Shown in pieces: positions 1-9,688 of a DNA stretch of 40,514 nt. Source of the stretch: Bacteroidota bacterium (lineage in GTDB: Bacteria; Bacteroidota; Bacteroidia; Bacteroidales; UBA4417); assembly GCA_013376995.1 (NCBI GenBank), contig JACAAZ010000029.1, forward strand, positions 1-40,514. Direction: 5' to 3'. Below the pieces are notes generated by a model, which saw only the letters and a program-made list of their open reading frames with translations, was not told the origin of the DNA and searched no databases. Within the stretch, counting starts at the first letter, position 1, and every line of letters begins with the position of its first letter. Made by a program: the position numbers and the translations under genes.

Positions 1-48
1 ATCTGCCTTACAAGCAGAGGGTCCTTGGTTCGAATCCATGTGCTCCCA
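1..48 (+). tRNA. tRNA-Val(UAC), 3' part (5' half lies outside the window)
   Basis: Bases 2-6 and 14-18 can form the 5-bp anticodon stem around the loop CTTACAA, whose central triplet TAC is the valine anticodon UAC. A T-loop TTCGAAT follows at 29-35 and a 3' acceptor strand TGCTCCC with discriminator A at 41-48. CCA is not encoded (CTA follows). The T-stem contains one mismatch. The 5' half must lie upstream of base 1, so the gene is truncated only by the window. It is probably the functional copy, with its 3' half supplied by the island. Confidence 0.8.
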
Positions 49-55
49 CTACAAC
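2..55 (+). repeat. attL: left 54-bp core repeat of the island
   Basis: This stretch is identical to 40068-40121. Identity stops at base 1 (A versus T at 40067) and at base 56 (G versus C at 40122). The repeat starts at the first nucleotide of the anticodon stem, a common crossover location for tRNA-targeting integrases. Confidence 0.85.
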
Positions 56-69
56 GACAAAGGTTTCAG

Positions 70-94
70 AAGGTCAACTTTTGGGACCTTTTTT
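70..94 (+). terminator. Rho-independent terminator after attL
   Basis: A 6-bp stem (AAGGTC at 70-75 with GACCTT at 85-90) and a 9-nt loop are followed by a T run to 94. It replaces the native tRNA terminator, which is now found behind attR (40119-40142). The island therefore seems to bring its own terminator for the reconstituted tRNA gene. Confidence 0.65.
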
Positions 95-120
95 CATTTG
101 CACACGATTTGCATATGAAG
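95..120 (+). other. Candidate integrase arm-type site, left end
   Basis: The stretch begins CATTTGCACACGATTTGC and ends TGAAG. It closely matches, in the same orientation, 39932-39958 just inside the right end (begins CATGTGCACACCATTTGC, ends AGAAG). A pair of similar TTTGCA-containing sites at both inner ends of an integrase element is what arm-type binding sites look like. The function is inferred. Confidence 0.4.
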
Positions 121-188
121 TAGTTGCAAAATCTATTAATATTAATTAGAATAACAGACTCGATTTAAACAAAAAGAGGGAATCGGAA

Positions 189-216
189 TTGATTTTGGGT
201 TTTATATGTATATTTG
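189..216 (+). promoter_or_regulatory. Candidate Bacteroidetes promoter for the 363-5237 gene
   Basis: TTG at 189-191, a 17-bp spacer and TATATTTG at 209-216 fit the Bacteroidetes/Flavobacterium pattern TTG-N17-23-TAnnTTTG. Transcription would begin near 222, giving a leader of about 140 nt before the ATG at 363. The rest of the 56-362 gap is AT-rich and holds no convincing gene. Confidence 0.5.
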
Positions 217-362
217 ATTGGTTTATAAATTAATAGGTATCATTCGTGACTTTTTGTATTCTAATTGGATTGCCATTTAAGAATCCAAGTATAAATTGAA
301 GTTCATGATCAATAAATCTTGTATTAAACCAAAACAAATTTGCTATATTAATTTCAATTCAT

Positions 363-3300
363 ATGTTACAAAAATCCCAACCCAAGAATTATTCCTGCGT
401 TCTCCAGGTGTTTGTCATCCTGGTTTTTGTATTCAGCCATTATGCTTGTTATGGCCAGGTTACATATCACCCTGGAATTGCTAACCAGTTAAGGACCAAT
501 CAACAAAATTTACCTCCCCAATTTTTAAATCCCGAATTTGACACATCTGCAGGAGCAACAGAGGGAATTGTAGTTCACAATCCGATAACCAGGCATGATG
601 TTCACAAACATTTTCAACCAACTTCAGAATTCTCTGGTTCCATTGATTCGGGACTTTATAAAAGATTTTCCAGGCAGCATAATCCTGCGTTACATTCTGC
701 AGGGCAGGAGAATGATAATTTCAGTACGAATGTACCTCTTCAGCCAACAGTTAATCCGGCAAACTGGCCGGCTTGTGTAAATTGCAAGCTCATTATTCAT
801 GTCGGAAGTAATGTATATGAAGCTTCTGGCATTTTAGTTGATTCAAGATCCGTGCTTACCGCCGGTCACGTATTATTTAGTCCTGCTTATGGTGGAGATG
901 GCTGGGCTGACCAGGTTGAAGTGATCCCTGCTTACACGGAACCTAATGAACCCTATGGTCATGCAATGGGTGCGCAATTTTCTGTTGTTGAACATTGGTG
1001 GTACCAGGATGAGTATAAAGACGAGTTTGATCTTGGGGTGGTATTATTGGAAAGACCGGTTGGAGCATTAACGGGTTGGTATGGTTTTGATTATCAATCG
1101 GATGATTTCTTCTTTACCCACACATTCTGGAATTTCAACTATCCTGCTGCTTCACCATATACCGGATGTTGCGAGTATTACAGGAGCGGACCATTTGATG
1201 CAATTTACAATAATAATATCCTTGCAATAAACAGTACTTTTTTTGATGGCCAGGATGGAAGTGGAGCTTACTATAATGATCCGACGAACGGAAGAATGGT
1301 TTATGGGATTTTATCAATTCCTTATCCGCCACCCACCTATGAGCAAACTGCCTTTGTTAGGATTACCTGGTTAAAATGGGTATATATAGCTAACACAATA
1401 GATAATTATACACCAGTAAATCCTTTATTATTTCCGCTCCAAGTCCAGGTGAACCCTGATTCTGTTCAACCCGGCCAAACGTTTACCACCTTCACTTTCA
1501 AAGTTCACAATTATTCTTTTAATGATTTTTCCGGGACGCAAAATGTAGATATCTATCTTTCCACAGATAAGAACATTACTCCAACCGATATGAAAATATC
1601 TTCCGGGTATTTTACCGGGGCGATTCCCAGCCTTGGGACAATTACAGTGAATGTACCTAACATGCAGATTCCTTGTACGCCTCCATCAAGTCCCAATAAT
1701 CTTTATTATATCGGCATTGCACTGGATAACCAGTTTACATCCGATCAGGATGTTGCAAAGGTTAAAATAAATGCCCAGGACACTTCACACTTTGAGACGG
1801 AATTAATGTGGAATCGCAGTCCTTCTTATCCTATGATCCAGGGGGTGGTTTCAGATGGAAGTTCCACACTGAAAATCCGTCTTAACAGAACTTCCGGGGA
1901 CTCAGAGATCAACTCAATTTTTCTTCAATTGCAAGCTGTATCTGGCGAAGTTGATGGTCCGCTGGGAAGCGTTGGATCAACGACCACCATTATTACTGGA
2001 GCAAGTTGTTCTGTCCCTGGCTCATCGGGTAATGATCAATGGGACTTCTATTATAAAGCTCCGGAAAAATTCTCAAACAATTCAAATAGCAATAGCCCAG
2101 TAAGAATTCTAAAAGCTGTTTTCACAATTAATGCTACACAAAATGGAAATCCGGTTTGTAAAACCGTTGAGCAAATAATTAAGATAATACGGCCACCCGT
2201 ATTATTAATACATGGTTTAGGTGATAATAGTGAGTGCTTTTCATCACTTTATACGGATTTATTGAATTCAAATAAGTATTCAAAGTATCAAGTAAAATGT
2301 GTAGATTATCGCTGGTCAAATACCTATGCATTTGTTGAAAATGTAAGAGTTATCGCCTCTGATGTGTATGAAATAAAAGATTTTTGGAATTTGGCAGGTT
2401 ATGAAGTTGATAAAGTAGATTTGGTCGGACACAGTATGGGCGGGGTTCTCTCCCGCTTGTATCTACAAAGTCCGGGATATAAAAATGACATTCACAAGTT
2501 AATTACCGTTAACACTCCGCATGCAGGTTCCCAAGGTGCAAACCTTATTTATGATTTTCAATCTATCTTTAGTAAATATTTTGATGTTATTTGTCCAGCA
2601 GTATCAGATCTAAGGGTAACAAGTCCATCAACCAGGGATTATTTGAATGGGCCAGCAAGAAATAATCGCGTTGTGCCTTCATATGCCATTTGTACAGAAA
2701 CTGAAAACCTAGACCCAGTATTTAGAAGCAACATGCTTTTTTCTGCAATTTACTTGGCATTCAAATTGAAATTTCCTGAGTATTTCGAAATAGCTGAATC
2801 TATACCTCCACTAATTTTTCTTGAACCAAATGATTTAGTTGTAGCTCAAAGTAGCCAAATTGGAGGGCTCAGTAAAAATTCTATAACTGAAGGCGAATGG
2901 CATAATGGAGCTCCTAGTAACTTGGAAGTCAAGTCAAGAATCAAGGACCTGCTTGAGGTTACTTCATCAGACAATTCGTTTTCGACAGGTGGATTCAATC
3001 CAACTCCCCTAACACCCTGGTGGTATGGCAAAAACTCGAATCAAAAAATGACATTTGATGATACTGTTCATTTTATTAATCCTTTACCGGGTGCAATAGT
3101 TCAGAATGGTCAAAATTTAGATATCAATATCTCCGGCACTTCAAACATCAGAAATATTGTACTGAACATACGGGAAACTCAGAATTCAGTCCTGATTGTT
3201 GATTCTGTGACTTCCAACTTGCACTATATATACTCAATACCACAGACTGCTTGTGGTATAATTAAACTTTTGGCTTTTGGCTTAGATTCTCTCAGCAACG

Positions 3301-5237
3301 TATTTGCTGATTCAACTTACATCAATATTCAAATGACAGGAACTCCCGATTCCTTATTTATTCCATATCCACCTGATTCACTTGTTCTTTCACAAGGATT
3401 AATGGGCAGTGTTTATGTTTCATGTAAATTCTCAAATGGAATCATCAGGGATATAACTACTTTGCCTGAGACCCAATACAGTATTCAAACACAAAATGCT
3501 ACCATTGTGTCTAAAGGCATTTTTAAAGGAGTTCATCAAGGCAGCGATTCCCTGATAGTTTCTTACCTGGGGCTCACTGTAAAATTACCAATTCACATCG
3601 GCCAGTATTACATCCAGAAAGATTCCATCCATACCTCTGCTAATATTTGTGCCGGCCAGAATTATTTGTTCTATGGACAATCACTGGATTCCACAGGCAC
3701 TTTTTCGAAAACGTTTACGAATCAATATGGATGTGATAGTGTTATATTTCTGAACCTGGCTGTCAACGAAGTCCCAGCCACACCAGGAGTGATTACAGGA
3801 CCTTCAATGGTTCTACCCGGGCAGTCTGGTATTATTTATCAGGTTGATTCAATCCCTGGTGCAACAAGTTATCATTGGAATTTACCCACAGGAATATCCA
3901 TAATTTCAGGTATAAATACCAATTCAATTACTGTGAGTATTTCTGATACAGTAGTTTCAGGTGGCCTAAGCGTTTTCGGGATTAATACATGTGGGAATGG
4001 AAATCTATCGCCAACACTTATAATATCCAGTGGTTATACGATTTCAGGATCATTCCGGTACAACAATGTTGCTAATACAACTATCGATTCACTTGAATTA
4101 AAGCTATACAAAAACAACAGCCTGGTCGATACTAAACATTCAGATATTAGCGGGCACTATGCTTTTAGTGGTAAATCAGACGGTACTTATATACTTAAAG
4201 CCACGACAAATAAACCCTGGTCAGGAGTAAACGGAACCGATGCCTTAAAAATCCAGCGCCATTTTGCCGGAATCGAATACCTGACAGAACCAGTAAGGAT
4301 TCTTGCAGCTGATGTTAATAACAGCAATTCAATCAATGGAACAGATGCGCTGAAAGTGAAACGCCGCTTTGCAGGCCTTGATACTACTTTCGCCCGTGGA
4401 AACTGGACATTCGCCAAACCTGTTATAGGTGGAGACACCATTCTTGTTTCAGGAAGCGATGTTACCCAAAACTTCTACGGCCTCTGCGTTGGCGATGTGA
4501 ACGGTTCCAACGTCCCGGGTCCTGGTGCCAAGAGCACAGAATCCCTTGAACTTAATTACAATGGCACTATTCTTCCTTCCCCGGGGCAAGAGTTTGAAAT
4601 TCAGCTTACAACCGAAGATGATTTATCGGTCAGCGCCGTCTCCCTATTGCTCTCCTACCCGGACGACCTAATCAGTATCAACTCACTTTCGATGAAAGAA
4701 GGAAGCCCTGTTTACACCCTTTCAGATGGACAGATCCGCTTAGCATGGTCAGAAATCAACCCCATGAAAGTTGCCAAAGGTGAGCCCCTGCTTACGATGA
4801 AAGCCCGTGTTAATGAGAATTTCAAGCCTGGAGATGTCATTCGCTTTGGCTTAGGTTCTGAAAGTGAACTGGCGGATGAGTCGGCAGAAGTGATCAGTGG
4901 CGCAGGCCTGAAAATGCCTGAAATCGGGGCTGTTACCTCGATAAAAGATCCAGGTCAGGCTTGCTTTATCTGCAGTGTAAAAGTCCAGCCTAATCCGGCA
5001 AAAGGAACCCTCAACCTGGAGTTTGACCTTACAAAAAGTTCCGACATCTCGATCAGTTTGTATGACCTAATGGGAATAGAAGTTAAGAGGTTGAAAACGT
5101 CCCCCGAAAAAGCAGGCAAGATCAGGAAACAACTGGATGTTTCGGGATTCGCAAACGGAACTTATTTCCTGAAGATCCATGCCAGCGGACCGAACCAGGG
5201 TAACCCTAATATCGTGAAAATCATCATCCAGAATTAG
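363..5237 (+). CDS. Secreted trypsin-like protease plus lipase fusion with dockerin, cohesin-like and T9SS domains
   Basis: A 1624-aa multidomain exoprotein. Residues 1-31 form a signal peptide (hydrophobic core VFVILVFVF, then CYG|Q). Residues 136-345 are a trypsin/V8-like protease with a visible triad: H169 in LTAGHV, D223 in EFDLGVV and S300 in GQDGSGA. Residues 610-860 are an alpha/beta-hydrolase lipase: oxyanion motif LIHGLG, nucleophile S691 in GHSMGG, probable D824 (EPNDLVV) and H848 (EWHNG). A PKD-like module lies near 1140-1220. A dockerin-like module at 1284-1390 has one good calcium loop starting at D1317, an incomplete one before it and a trailing DVNGSN. A cohesin-like domain (about 1395-1525) carries WSEINP and ESELAD motifs. 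Residues 1541-1624 form the T9SS type-A C-terminal domain (VQPNP start). It is likely secreted, surface-anchored or released, and acts on extracellular protein and ester substrates, which are unknown. It is the first gene of a plus-strand run, 104 bp before the next. Confidence 0.9.
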   Translation: MLQKSQPKNYSCVLQVFVILVFVFSHYACYGQVTYHPGIANQLRTNQQNLPPQFLNPEFDTSAGATEGIVVHNPITRHDVHKHFQPTSEFSGSIDSGLYKRFSRQHNPALHSAGQENDNFSTNVPLQPTVNPANWPACVNCKLIIHVGSNVYEASGILVDSRSVLTAGHVLFSPAYGGDGWADQVEVIPAYTEPNEPYGHAMGAQFSVVEHWWYQDEYKDEFDLGVVLLERPVGALTGWYGFDYQSDDFFFTHTFWNFNYPAASPYTGCCEYYRSGPFDAIYNNNILAINSTFFDGQDGSGAYYNDPTNGRMVYGILSIPYPPPTYEQTAFVRITWLKWVYIANTIDNYTPVNPLLFPLQVQVNPDSVQPGQTFTTFTFKVHNYSFNDFSGTQNVDIYLSTDKNITPTDMKISSGYFTGAIPSLGTITVNVPNMQIPCTPPSSPNNLYYIGIALDNQFTSDQDVAKVKINAQDTSHFETELMWNRSPSYPMIQGVVSDGSSTLKIRLNRTSGDSEINSIFLQLQAVSGEVDGPLGSVGSTTTIITGASCSVPGSSGNDQWDFYYKAPEKFSNNSNSNSPVRILKAVFTINATQNGNPVCKTVEQIIKIIRPPVLLIHGLGDNSECFSSLYTDLLNSNKYSKYQVKCVDYRWSNTYAFVENVRVIASDVYEIKDFWNLAGYEVDKVDLVGHSMGGVLSRLYLQSPGYKNDIHKLITVNTPHAGSQGANLIYDFQSIFSKYFDVICPAVSDLRVTSPSTRDYLNGPARNNRVVPSYAICTETENLDPVFRSNMLFSAIYLAFKLKFPEYFEIAESIPPLIFLEPNDLVVAQSSQIGGLSKNSITEGEWHNGAPSNLEVKSRIKDLLEVTSSDNSFSTGGFNPTPLTPWWYGKNSNQKMTFDDTVHFINPLPGAIVQNGQNLDINISGTSNIRNIVLNIRETQNSVLIVDSVTSNLHYIYSIPQTACGIIKLLAFGLDSLSNVFADSTYINIQMTGTPDSLFIPYPPDSLVLSQGLMGSVYVSCKFSNGIIRDITTLPETQYSIQTQNATIVSKGIFKGVHQGSDSLIVSYLGLTVKLPIHIGQYYIQKDSIHTSANICAGQNYLFYGQSLDSTGTFSKTFTNQYGCDSVIFLNLAVNEVPATPGVITGPSMVLPGQSGIIYQVDSIPGATSYHWNLPTGISIISGINTNSITVSISDTVVSGGLSVFGINTCGNGNLSPTLIISSGYTISGSFRYNNVANTTIDSLELKLYKNNSLVDTKHSDISGHYAFSGKSDGTYILKATTNKPWSGVNGTDALKIQRHFAGIEYLTEPVRILAADVNNSNSINGTDALKVKRRFAGLDTTFARGNWTFAKPVIGGDTILVSGSDVTQNFYGLCVGDVNGSNVPGPGAKSTESLELNYNGTILPSPGQEFEIQLTTEDDLSVSAVSLLLSYPDDLISINSLSMKEGSPVYTLSDGQIRLAWSEINPMKVAKGEPLLTMKARVNENFKPGDVIRFGLGSESELADESAEVISGAGLKMPEIGAVTSIKDPGQACFICSVKVQPNPAKGTLNLEFDLTKSSDISISLYDLMGIEVKRLKTSPEKAGKIRKQLDVSGFANGTYFLKIHASGPNQGNPNIVKIIIQN

Positions 5238-5273
5238 CTTTAGGTTTCTTTGTAAGGTTAGGATCGTATATTT
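5125..5273 (+). repeat. 149-bp perfect repeat spanning gene end and gap, copy 1
   Basis: Identical base for base to 9576-9724. It covers the last codons of the T9SS domain, the stop codon and the first part of the intergenic gap. Flanking homologous sequence shows scattered differences, so the identical tract stands out. Confidence 0.85.
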
Positions 5274-5274
5274 G
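5267..5274 (+). promoter_or_regulatory. TAnnTTTG box before the second giant gene
   Basis: TATATTTG matches the Bacteroidetes -7 box. The nearest upstream TTG (5250-5252) is only 14 bp away, shorter than the usual 17-23, so this is a weak candidate. The equivalent site in the next gap reads TATATTTA (9718-9725 region) and has lost the final G. Confidence 0.3.
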
Positions 5275-5341
5275 CTTCATTCATTTCGATAGCTAAGGAT
5301 TTCTATACTTTAAGAGATAAATATAATTTAAAAAGAATATT

Positions 5342-8300
5342 ATGAGTAGGGTAGCGTTTTTGATCTTAATCTTTTGGAGCATTTGTTCTTTGTCGACTGC
5401 CCAATCTAATTCCCGGTTTTGGAAAGGATTATTATCTTCATCTCAAGGACAAGCAGCCTATGCAGTTGTGAATGACAGTCTTTATCGAATAGATGGGGGG
5501 ACGTGGCTGTTCAAGGCATATTTGAATTCTGGCAATAATGTCCTTAATGACTTAAAAGTAAATAATAATGTTTTATGGGCATTTTACTCCTCTACCATAA
5601 AATATAGTCCTGACGAAGGTAATACCTGGCAACTATTTTCTAAACCTTCTGATGCTTCTACTACCGGTAAATTTTATGGAAATTACATCTATTTAAATGG
5701 GGCTAAAGTATACAGGAAAAACATCGTAGCATCAAATAGCAGCTGGGAAACTATTTATAACGGTGGGTGTTACGATTTTGCCGTTACTGTTGACAGTACT
5801 ATTTATCTTACATTTTATGATTTCAGAATAATAAAAAGTACGGATAACGGCCTGACATGGAATGAAACTAACTGGGCGTCATCTGGTGAACAGTCCACTC
5901 CGTGTACTATCGAAGCTCAGTATAATAAAATATTTGTAGGAACTTACTGGGGAGGACTATATCTATCAAACGACGGAGGGAATAACTGGTTAAAATCTAC
6001 AGGATTACCAGTTGGGAAAGGAGTTTCAAACATATATTTAAATTCAGACAGCCTTGTTATTGTTTTAGTCAGAGATCAATTAAGTACGCCAGGATTGTAT
6101 ATTAGCTCAAATGATGGCGTCGATTTTGTTAAACTTAATTGCAGTTTGACAAGGTGGACAGAAGAATTTATTGAAGGTTTTGTAAGAAATAATAATAATA
6201 TGTTCTTAAGTGCTGGATATCGAGGCTTTCTTAAGAGCACTGATACCGGAAATTCGTGGAGCGACTTCAACAATGGCATTGATAATATTAAACCTCATCA
6301 CGTGATTAAAATTCAAATGGATCCGGGTGGTTCAATATGGACATTAATGTCGGAGACCGGAATTGGTCCACGTAACACCTGGGGAATATTAAAATCGACA
6401 GATAATAGTATAAGCTGGAGTGAAGCAGATTCCACGCTAATTGATCAATACATGACACTTGAAGATCTACTTGTTATTCCGAACGGTAAAGCCATTGTCT
6501 CACGATATTCTCCGGGTAAACTGAGTATTTCCACGGATGCAGGCAATAGTTGGGTGAGTAATACAGTTACAGGCATTGCTTCAACCATCAGCAGTTTACA
6601 ATCAAATAATTCCAATGATATCATTTTTGCAGGAACTTATTGGGATGGGGTCCTAAGAAGTATAGACGGTGGTTTGAACTGGGAAAAACTAACAAATGGT
6701 TTACCTAACCACATTGGAGCCTCAAGTATTGTAATTGATAATGACACTGTATATACAATCATAAAAAGTCAAAGCGGTTACGATGGAATTTATCGATCAT
6801 TAACCTTAGGTAATAGTTGGCAGAAAATAAGTTCTGAGTATTTTAACGGTATTATAAAAAATGGCAATTCGCTTTATGGGTACCAAGGACATTCAATTTA
6901 TAAAAGTAATGATGAAGGATCAACCTGGGAAAATATCTCAAATAATCTTCCTTCGAATTTGAACATTAATGCTATTACAATAGCAATCAATATTTCTGAG
7001 CCTTCATTGTCTGCAATCGTATTGGCAACAACTTCCGGAATTTATTGTTTCAATCCCTTTAGCTCAATCTGGGCGAAATTATCTGATACGTCTGGAAATA
7101 CTTTATTATGGGACAATTTGAATAATTGCCTAATAATTGGGAATGATAACGGAATAAACAAGATCAACGCATCACAAGTTTTTATTCATATTAATCCGCT
7201 TCAGTTAATAATGGGTGCCAATGCAGGAACCTGCCAGGTGAACATTTCCTCTTTAACTGCATGGCAGGCTACATCGAACAATGATTGGCTGACCATCAAC
7301 GGTTCAAATAACGGCTCTCCTGGTATTGCTACATTAACATTGAATGCCACAGAAAATAACACTTCTGCGACACGAACAGCTAGTGTCACAATTTCAGCTA
7401 CTGGCTTTGAGAACCAAACTATTACCATTTCACAATGCAGGAAAATCACAGTTTCTGCCGGTACATTAAACACTGTTCTAACTTCCGAAGAAAAAAACAC
7501 TTTAACCAATATCACCTTAGTTGGTGCTATTGATGCGAGGGATTTCAAAACCATGCGTGATTCAATGCCTGCTTTGAATGTGTTAGATATAAGAGATGTT
7601 ATGATTTCCGCCTATTATGGAAACCTAGGCACTCAAGGAACTAATAGTTTTACATATCTAGTTAATTCTATTCCTCAATATGCTTTTCTAAATCCAATTT
7701 CCCATTTAGGAAAAAGTAGTTTAAATACCATAATACTACCTTTTACGATTTCTAAAATAGGATGGAATTCTTTCAATAGCTGTAATGGATTAACCTCTTT
7801 CCATATTCCATCCTCAGTGACGTCAATAGACCAATATGCTTATGCTCAATGTTCATCACTGGATTCTATAATCTTACCTACTTCAGTAGTTTCCATAGGA
7901 TGGGGAGGGTTCTATGGATGTACTGGCCTATCTTTTGTTTTCATCCCAGCTTCAGTTACTTACATAGGCATTGAGGCTTTTTCAAACTGTGGAGGAGATA
8001 TTCTTGTAAGTGATTCCAACCAATTCTATTCAAGCGCTGATGGCGTTTTATTTAATAAGACTAAAACAAGTTTACTCTCGTGCCCTAAATCCAAAAACGG
8101 CAACTTTTCTATTCCTTCTTCTGTTAACATAATTTCGCAGGGGTCTTTTATTGGTTGTTCTGGACTAAATTCAATTACTATCCCATATTCTGTTACCTCG
8201 GTAGGCGGAAGTGCATTCGAATACTGTTATGGCTTAACTTCTATTGGAATTCCTTCTTCAGTTACTTCAATTGAATCTTATGCGTTTTATGATTGTAGAA

Positions 8301-9688
8301 ACATTGATTCTATTTATGCTTATTCAAATATTCCAATTAATATAAGCTCTTCTTATAACGTTTTTTATAATATTAATAAATCATCAACTATATTACTCGT
8401 TCCAATTGGTTCAGTGAGCGCTTACCAGGCAGCTAATCAATGGAAGGACTTTTTGCATATTGTTGAAATGCAGCCACAGCCGAGTTTCCAGTTGAGCGGA
8501 TCAATAACTTATAATAATGCGTCAAACACTCCTCTGGGTTCAGTGAAATTGTCAATTCAGCGTAATTCGATCCCCATTGATTCAACACTGACAAATGAAA
8601 CCGGGGCTTATAGTTTTTCTCCAATTTCCAGTGGAAATTATGCAAGCCAATTCACCTGCACGAAACCTTGGTCAGGTGTAAATGGAACTGATGCATTAAA
8701 AGTTCAACGTCATGTAGCGGGAATAGAACTAATTACTGAACCTATACGGTTATTGGCAGCAGATGTTAATAATACAGGTAGTATTAATGCGACAGATGCG
8801 CTCAAAATAAAGCGACGCGTAGTAGGCATGGATACAAGTTTTACCACGGGTAACTGGATATTCGCAAAGCCAGTTATTGGGGGGAATAACATCATAGTGA
8901 ACGGTGTTAATACTGTCCAAAATTTTTATGGGATTTGCGTAGGCGATGTGAATGGTTCAAATGTTCCCGGCCCCGGTGCCAAGAGCGCCGCATCCCTTGA
9001 ACTAATTTACAATGGTACCATCCTTCCTTCTCCGGGACAGGAATTTGAAATTCAACTTACTACTGAAGAAGATTTAGCAGTCAGCGCTGTTTCGCTGGTT
9101 CTCTCCTATCCTGCTGACCTGATCAGTGTCAGTTCGCTTTCAATGAAAGACGGAAGCCCGGTATACACTATTTCTGATGGAAAGATCCGATTAGCCTGGT
9201 CAGAAGTCGATCCTATGAAAATTGCCAAAGTTGAACCCCTGCTGACAATGAAAGTACGTATTAAGGAAAACTTTAAACCTGGCGATGTCATTCATTTTAC
9301 CCTGGGCTCTGAAAGTGAACTTGCGGATGAATCGGCAGAAGTAATCAGCGGTGTAAACCTGGAAATGCCTGAAATCGGTTCTGTAACTTCGATTGAAGAT
9401 CCTGGTCAGGCTTGCTTTATCTGCAGCATAAAAGTCCAGCCTAACCCGGCAAAAGGAACCCTTAAACTGGAGTTTGACCTGACTAAAAACTCGGACATCT
9501 CCATTGGTTTATATGACCTGATGGGTAAAGAAGTTAAGAGATTGAAAACTTCATCCGAAAAAGCAGGCAGGATCCGGAAACAACTGGATGTTTCGGGATT
9601 CGCAAACGGAACTTATTTCCTGAAGATCCATGCCAGCGGACCGAACCAGGGTAACCCTAATATCGTGAAAATCATCATCCAGAATTAG
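5342..9688 (+). CDS. Secreted Asp-box / BACON / BspA-LRR protein with dockerin, cohesin-like and T9SS domains (chimaeric paralogue)
   Basis: 1448 aa. Signal peptide 1-20 (ends STAQ). Residues about 25-610 contain around ten Asp-box-like motifs of the SxDxGxxW type (STDNGLTW, SNDGGNNW, SIDGGLNW), as in sialidase/YCF48-like beta-propellers. I see no catalytic sialidase residues I could assign, so binding or structure is likelier than hydrolysis. Residues 615-698 are a BACON-like domain (TSNNDWLTI; TVTISATGFENQTITI type). Residues about 700-1040 are BspA-type leucine-rich repeats (IPSSVTSI, AFxxCxGLxSI). Next come a beta-sandwich linker, a dockerin-like module 1108-1215, a cohesin-like domain about 1220-1350 and a T9SS C-terminal domain 1365-1448. 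The part up to the dockerin resembles the downstream paralogue, whereas the cohesin-like and T9SS parts resemble the upstream protease-lipase, so this gene looks like the product of a tandem duplication. Likely an adhesin or scaffold. Confidence 0.9.
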   Translation: MSRVAFLILIFWSICSLSTAQSNSRFWKGLLSSSQGQAAYAVVNDSLYRIDGGTWLFKAYLNSGNNVLNDLKVNNNVLWAFYSSTIKYSPDEGNTWQLFSKPSDASTTGKFYGNYIYLNGAKVYRKNIVASNSSWETIYNGGCYDFAVTVDSTIYLTFYDFRIIKSTDNGLTWNETNWASSGEQSTPCTIEAQYNKIFVGTYWGGLYLSNDGGNNWLKSTGLPVGKGVSNIYLNSDSLVIVLVRDQLSTPGLYISSNDGVDFVKLNCSLTRWTEEFIEGFVRNNNNMFLSAGYRGFLKSTDTGNSWSDFNNGIDNIKPHHVIKIQMDPGGSIWTLMSETGIGPRNTWGILKSTDNSISWSEADSTLIDQYMTLEDLLVIPNGKAIVSRYSPGKLSISTDAGNSWVSNTVTGIASTISSLQSNNSNDIIFAGTYWDGVLRSIDGGLNWEKLTNGLPNHIGASSIVIDNDTVYTIIKSQSGYDGIYRSLTLGNSWQKISSEYFNGIIKNGNSLYGYQGHSIYKSNDEGSTWENISNNLPSNLNINAITIAINISEPSLSAIVLATTSGIYCFNPFSSIWAKLSDTSGNTLLWDNLNNCLIIGNDNGINKINASQVFIHINPLQLIMGANAGTCQVNISSLTAWQATSNNDWLTINGSNNGSPGIATLTLNATENNTSATRTASVTISATGFENQTITISQCRKITVSAGTLNTVLTSEEKNTLTNITLVGAIDARDFKTMRDSMPALNVLDIRDVMISAYYGNLGTQGTNSFTYLVNSIPQYAFLNPISHLGKSSLNTIILPFTISKIGWNSFNSCNGLTSFHIPSSVTSIDQYAYAQCSSLDSIILPTSVVSIGWGGFYGCTGLSFVFIPASVTYIGIEAFSNCGGDILVSDSNQFYSSADGVLFNKTKTSLLSCPKSKNGNFSIPSSVNIISQGSFIGCSGLNSITIPYSVTSVGGSAFEYCYGLTSIGIPSSVTSIESYAFYDCRNIDSIYAYSNIPINISSSYNVFYNINKSSTILLVPIGSVSAYQAANQWKDFLHIVEMQPQPSFQLSGSITYNNASNTPLGSVKLSIQRNSIPIDSTLTNETGAYSFSPISSGNYASQFTCTKPWSGVNGTDALKVQRHVAGIELITEPIRLLAADVNNTGSINATDALKIKRRVVGMDTSFTTGNWIFAKPVIGGNNIIVNGVNTVQNFYGICVGDVNGSNVPGPGAKSAASLELIYNGTILPSPGQEFEIQLTTEEDLAVSAVSLVLSYPADLISVSSLSMKDGSPVYTISDGKIRLAWSEVDPMKIAKVEPLLTMKVRIKENFKPGDVIHFTLGSESELADESAEVISGVNLEMPEIGSVTSIEDPGQACFICSIKVQPNPAKGTLKLEFDLTKNSDISIGLYDLMGKEVKRLKTSSEKAGRIRKQLDVSGFANGTYFLKIHASGPNQGNPNIVKIIIQN

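Larger units (their letters stand above)
4491..8942 (+). repeat. Tandem duplication, copy A (about 4.45 kb)
   Basis: This unit runs from the GDVNGSN codons of the first giant gene, through its cohesin-like and T9SS domains and the 104-bp gap, to the end of the dockerin of the second giant gene. The same module order repeats at 8943-13320. The offset between matching bases is 4451-4452 in the shared stretch that spans the gene ends and gaps. Confidence 0.75.

Noticed and set aside
296-484. 62-codon plus frame overlapping the start of the first giant gene
   Set aside because: It overlaps the signal-peptide coding region of the 363-5237 gene in another frame and shows no domain.
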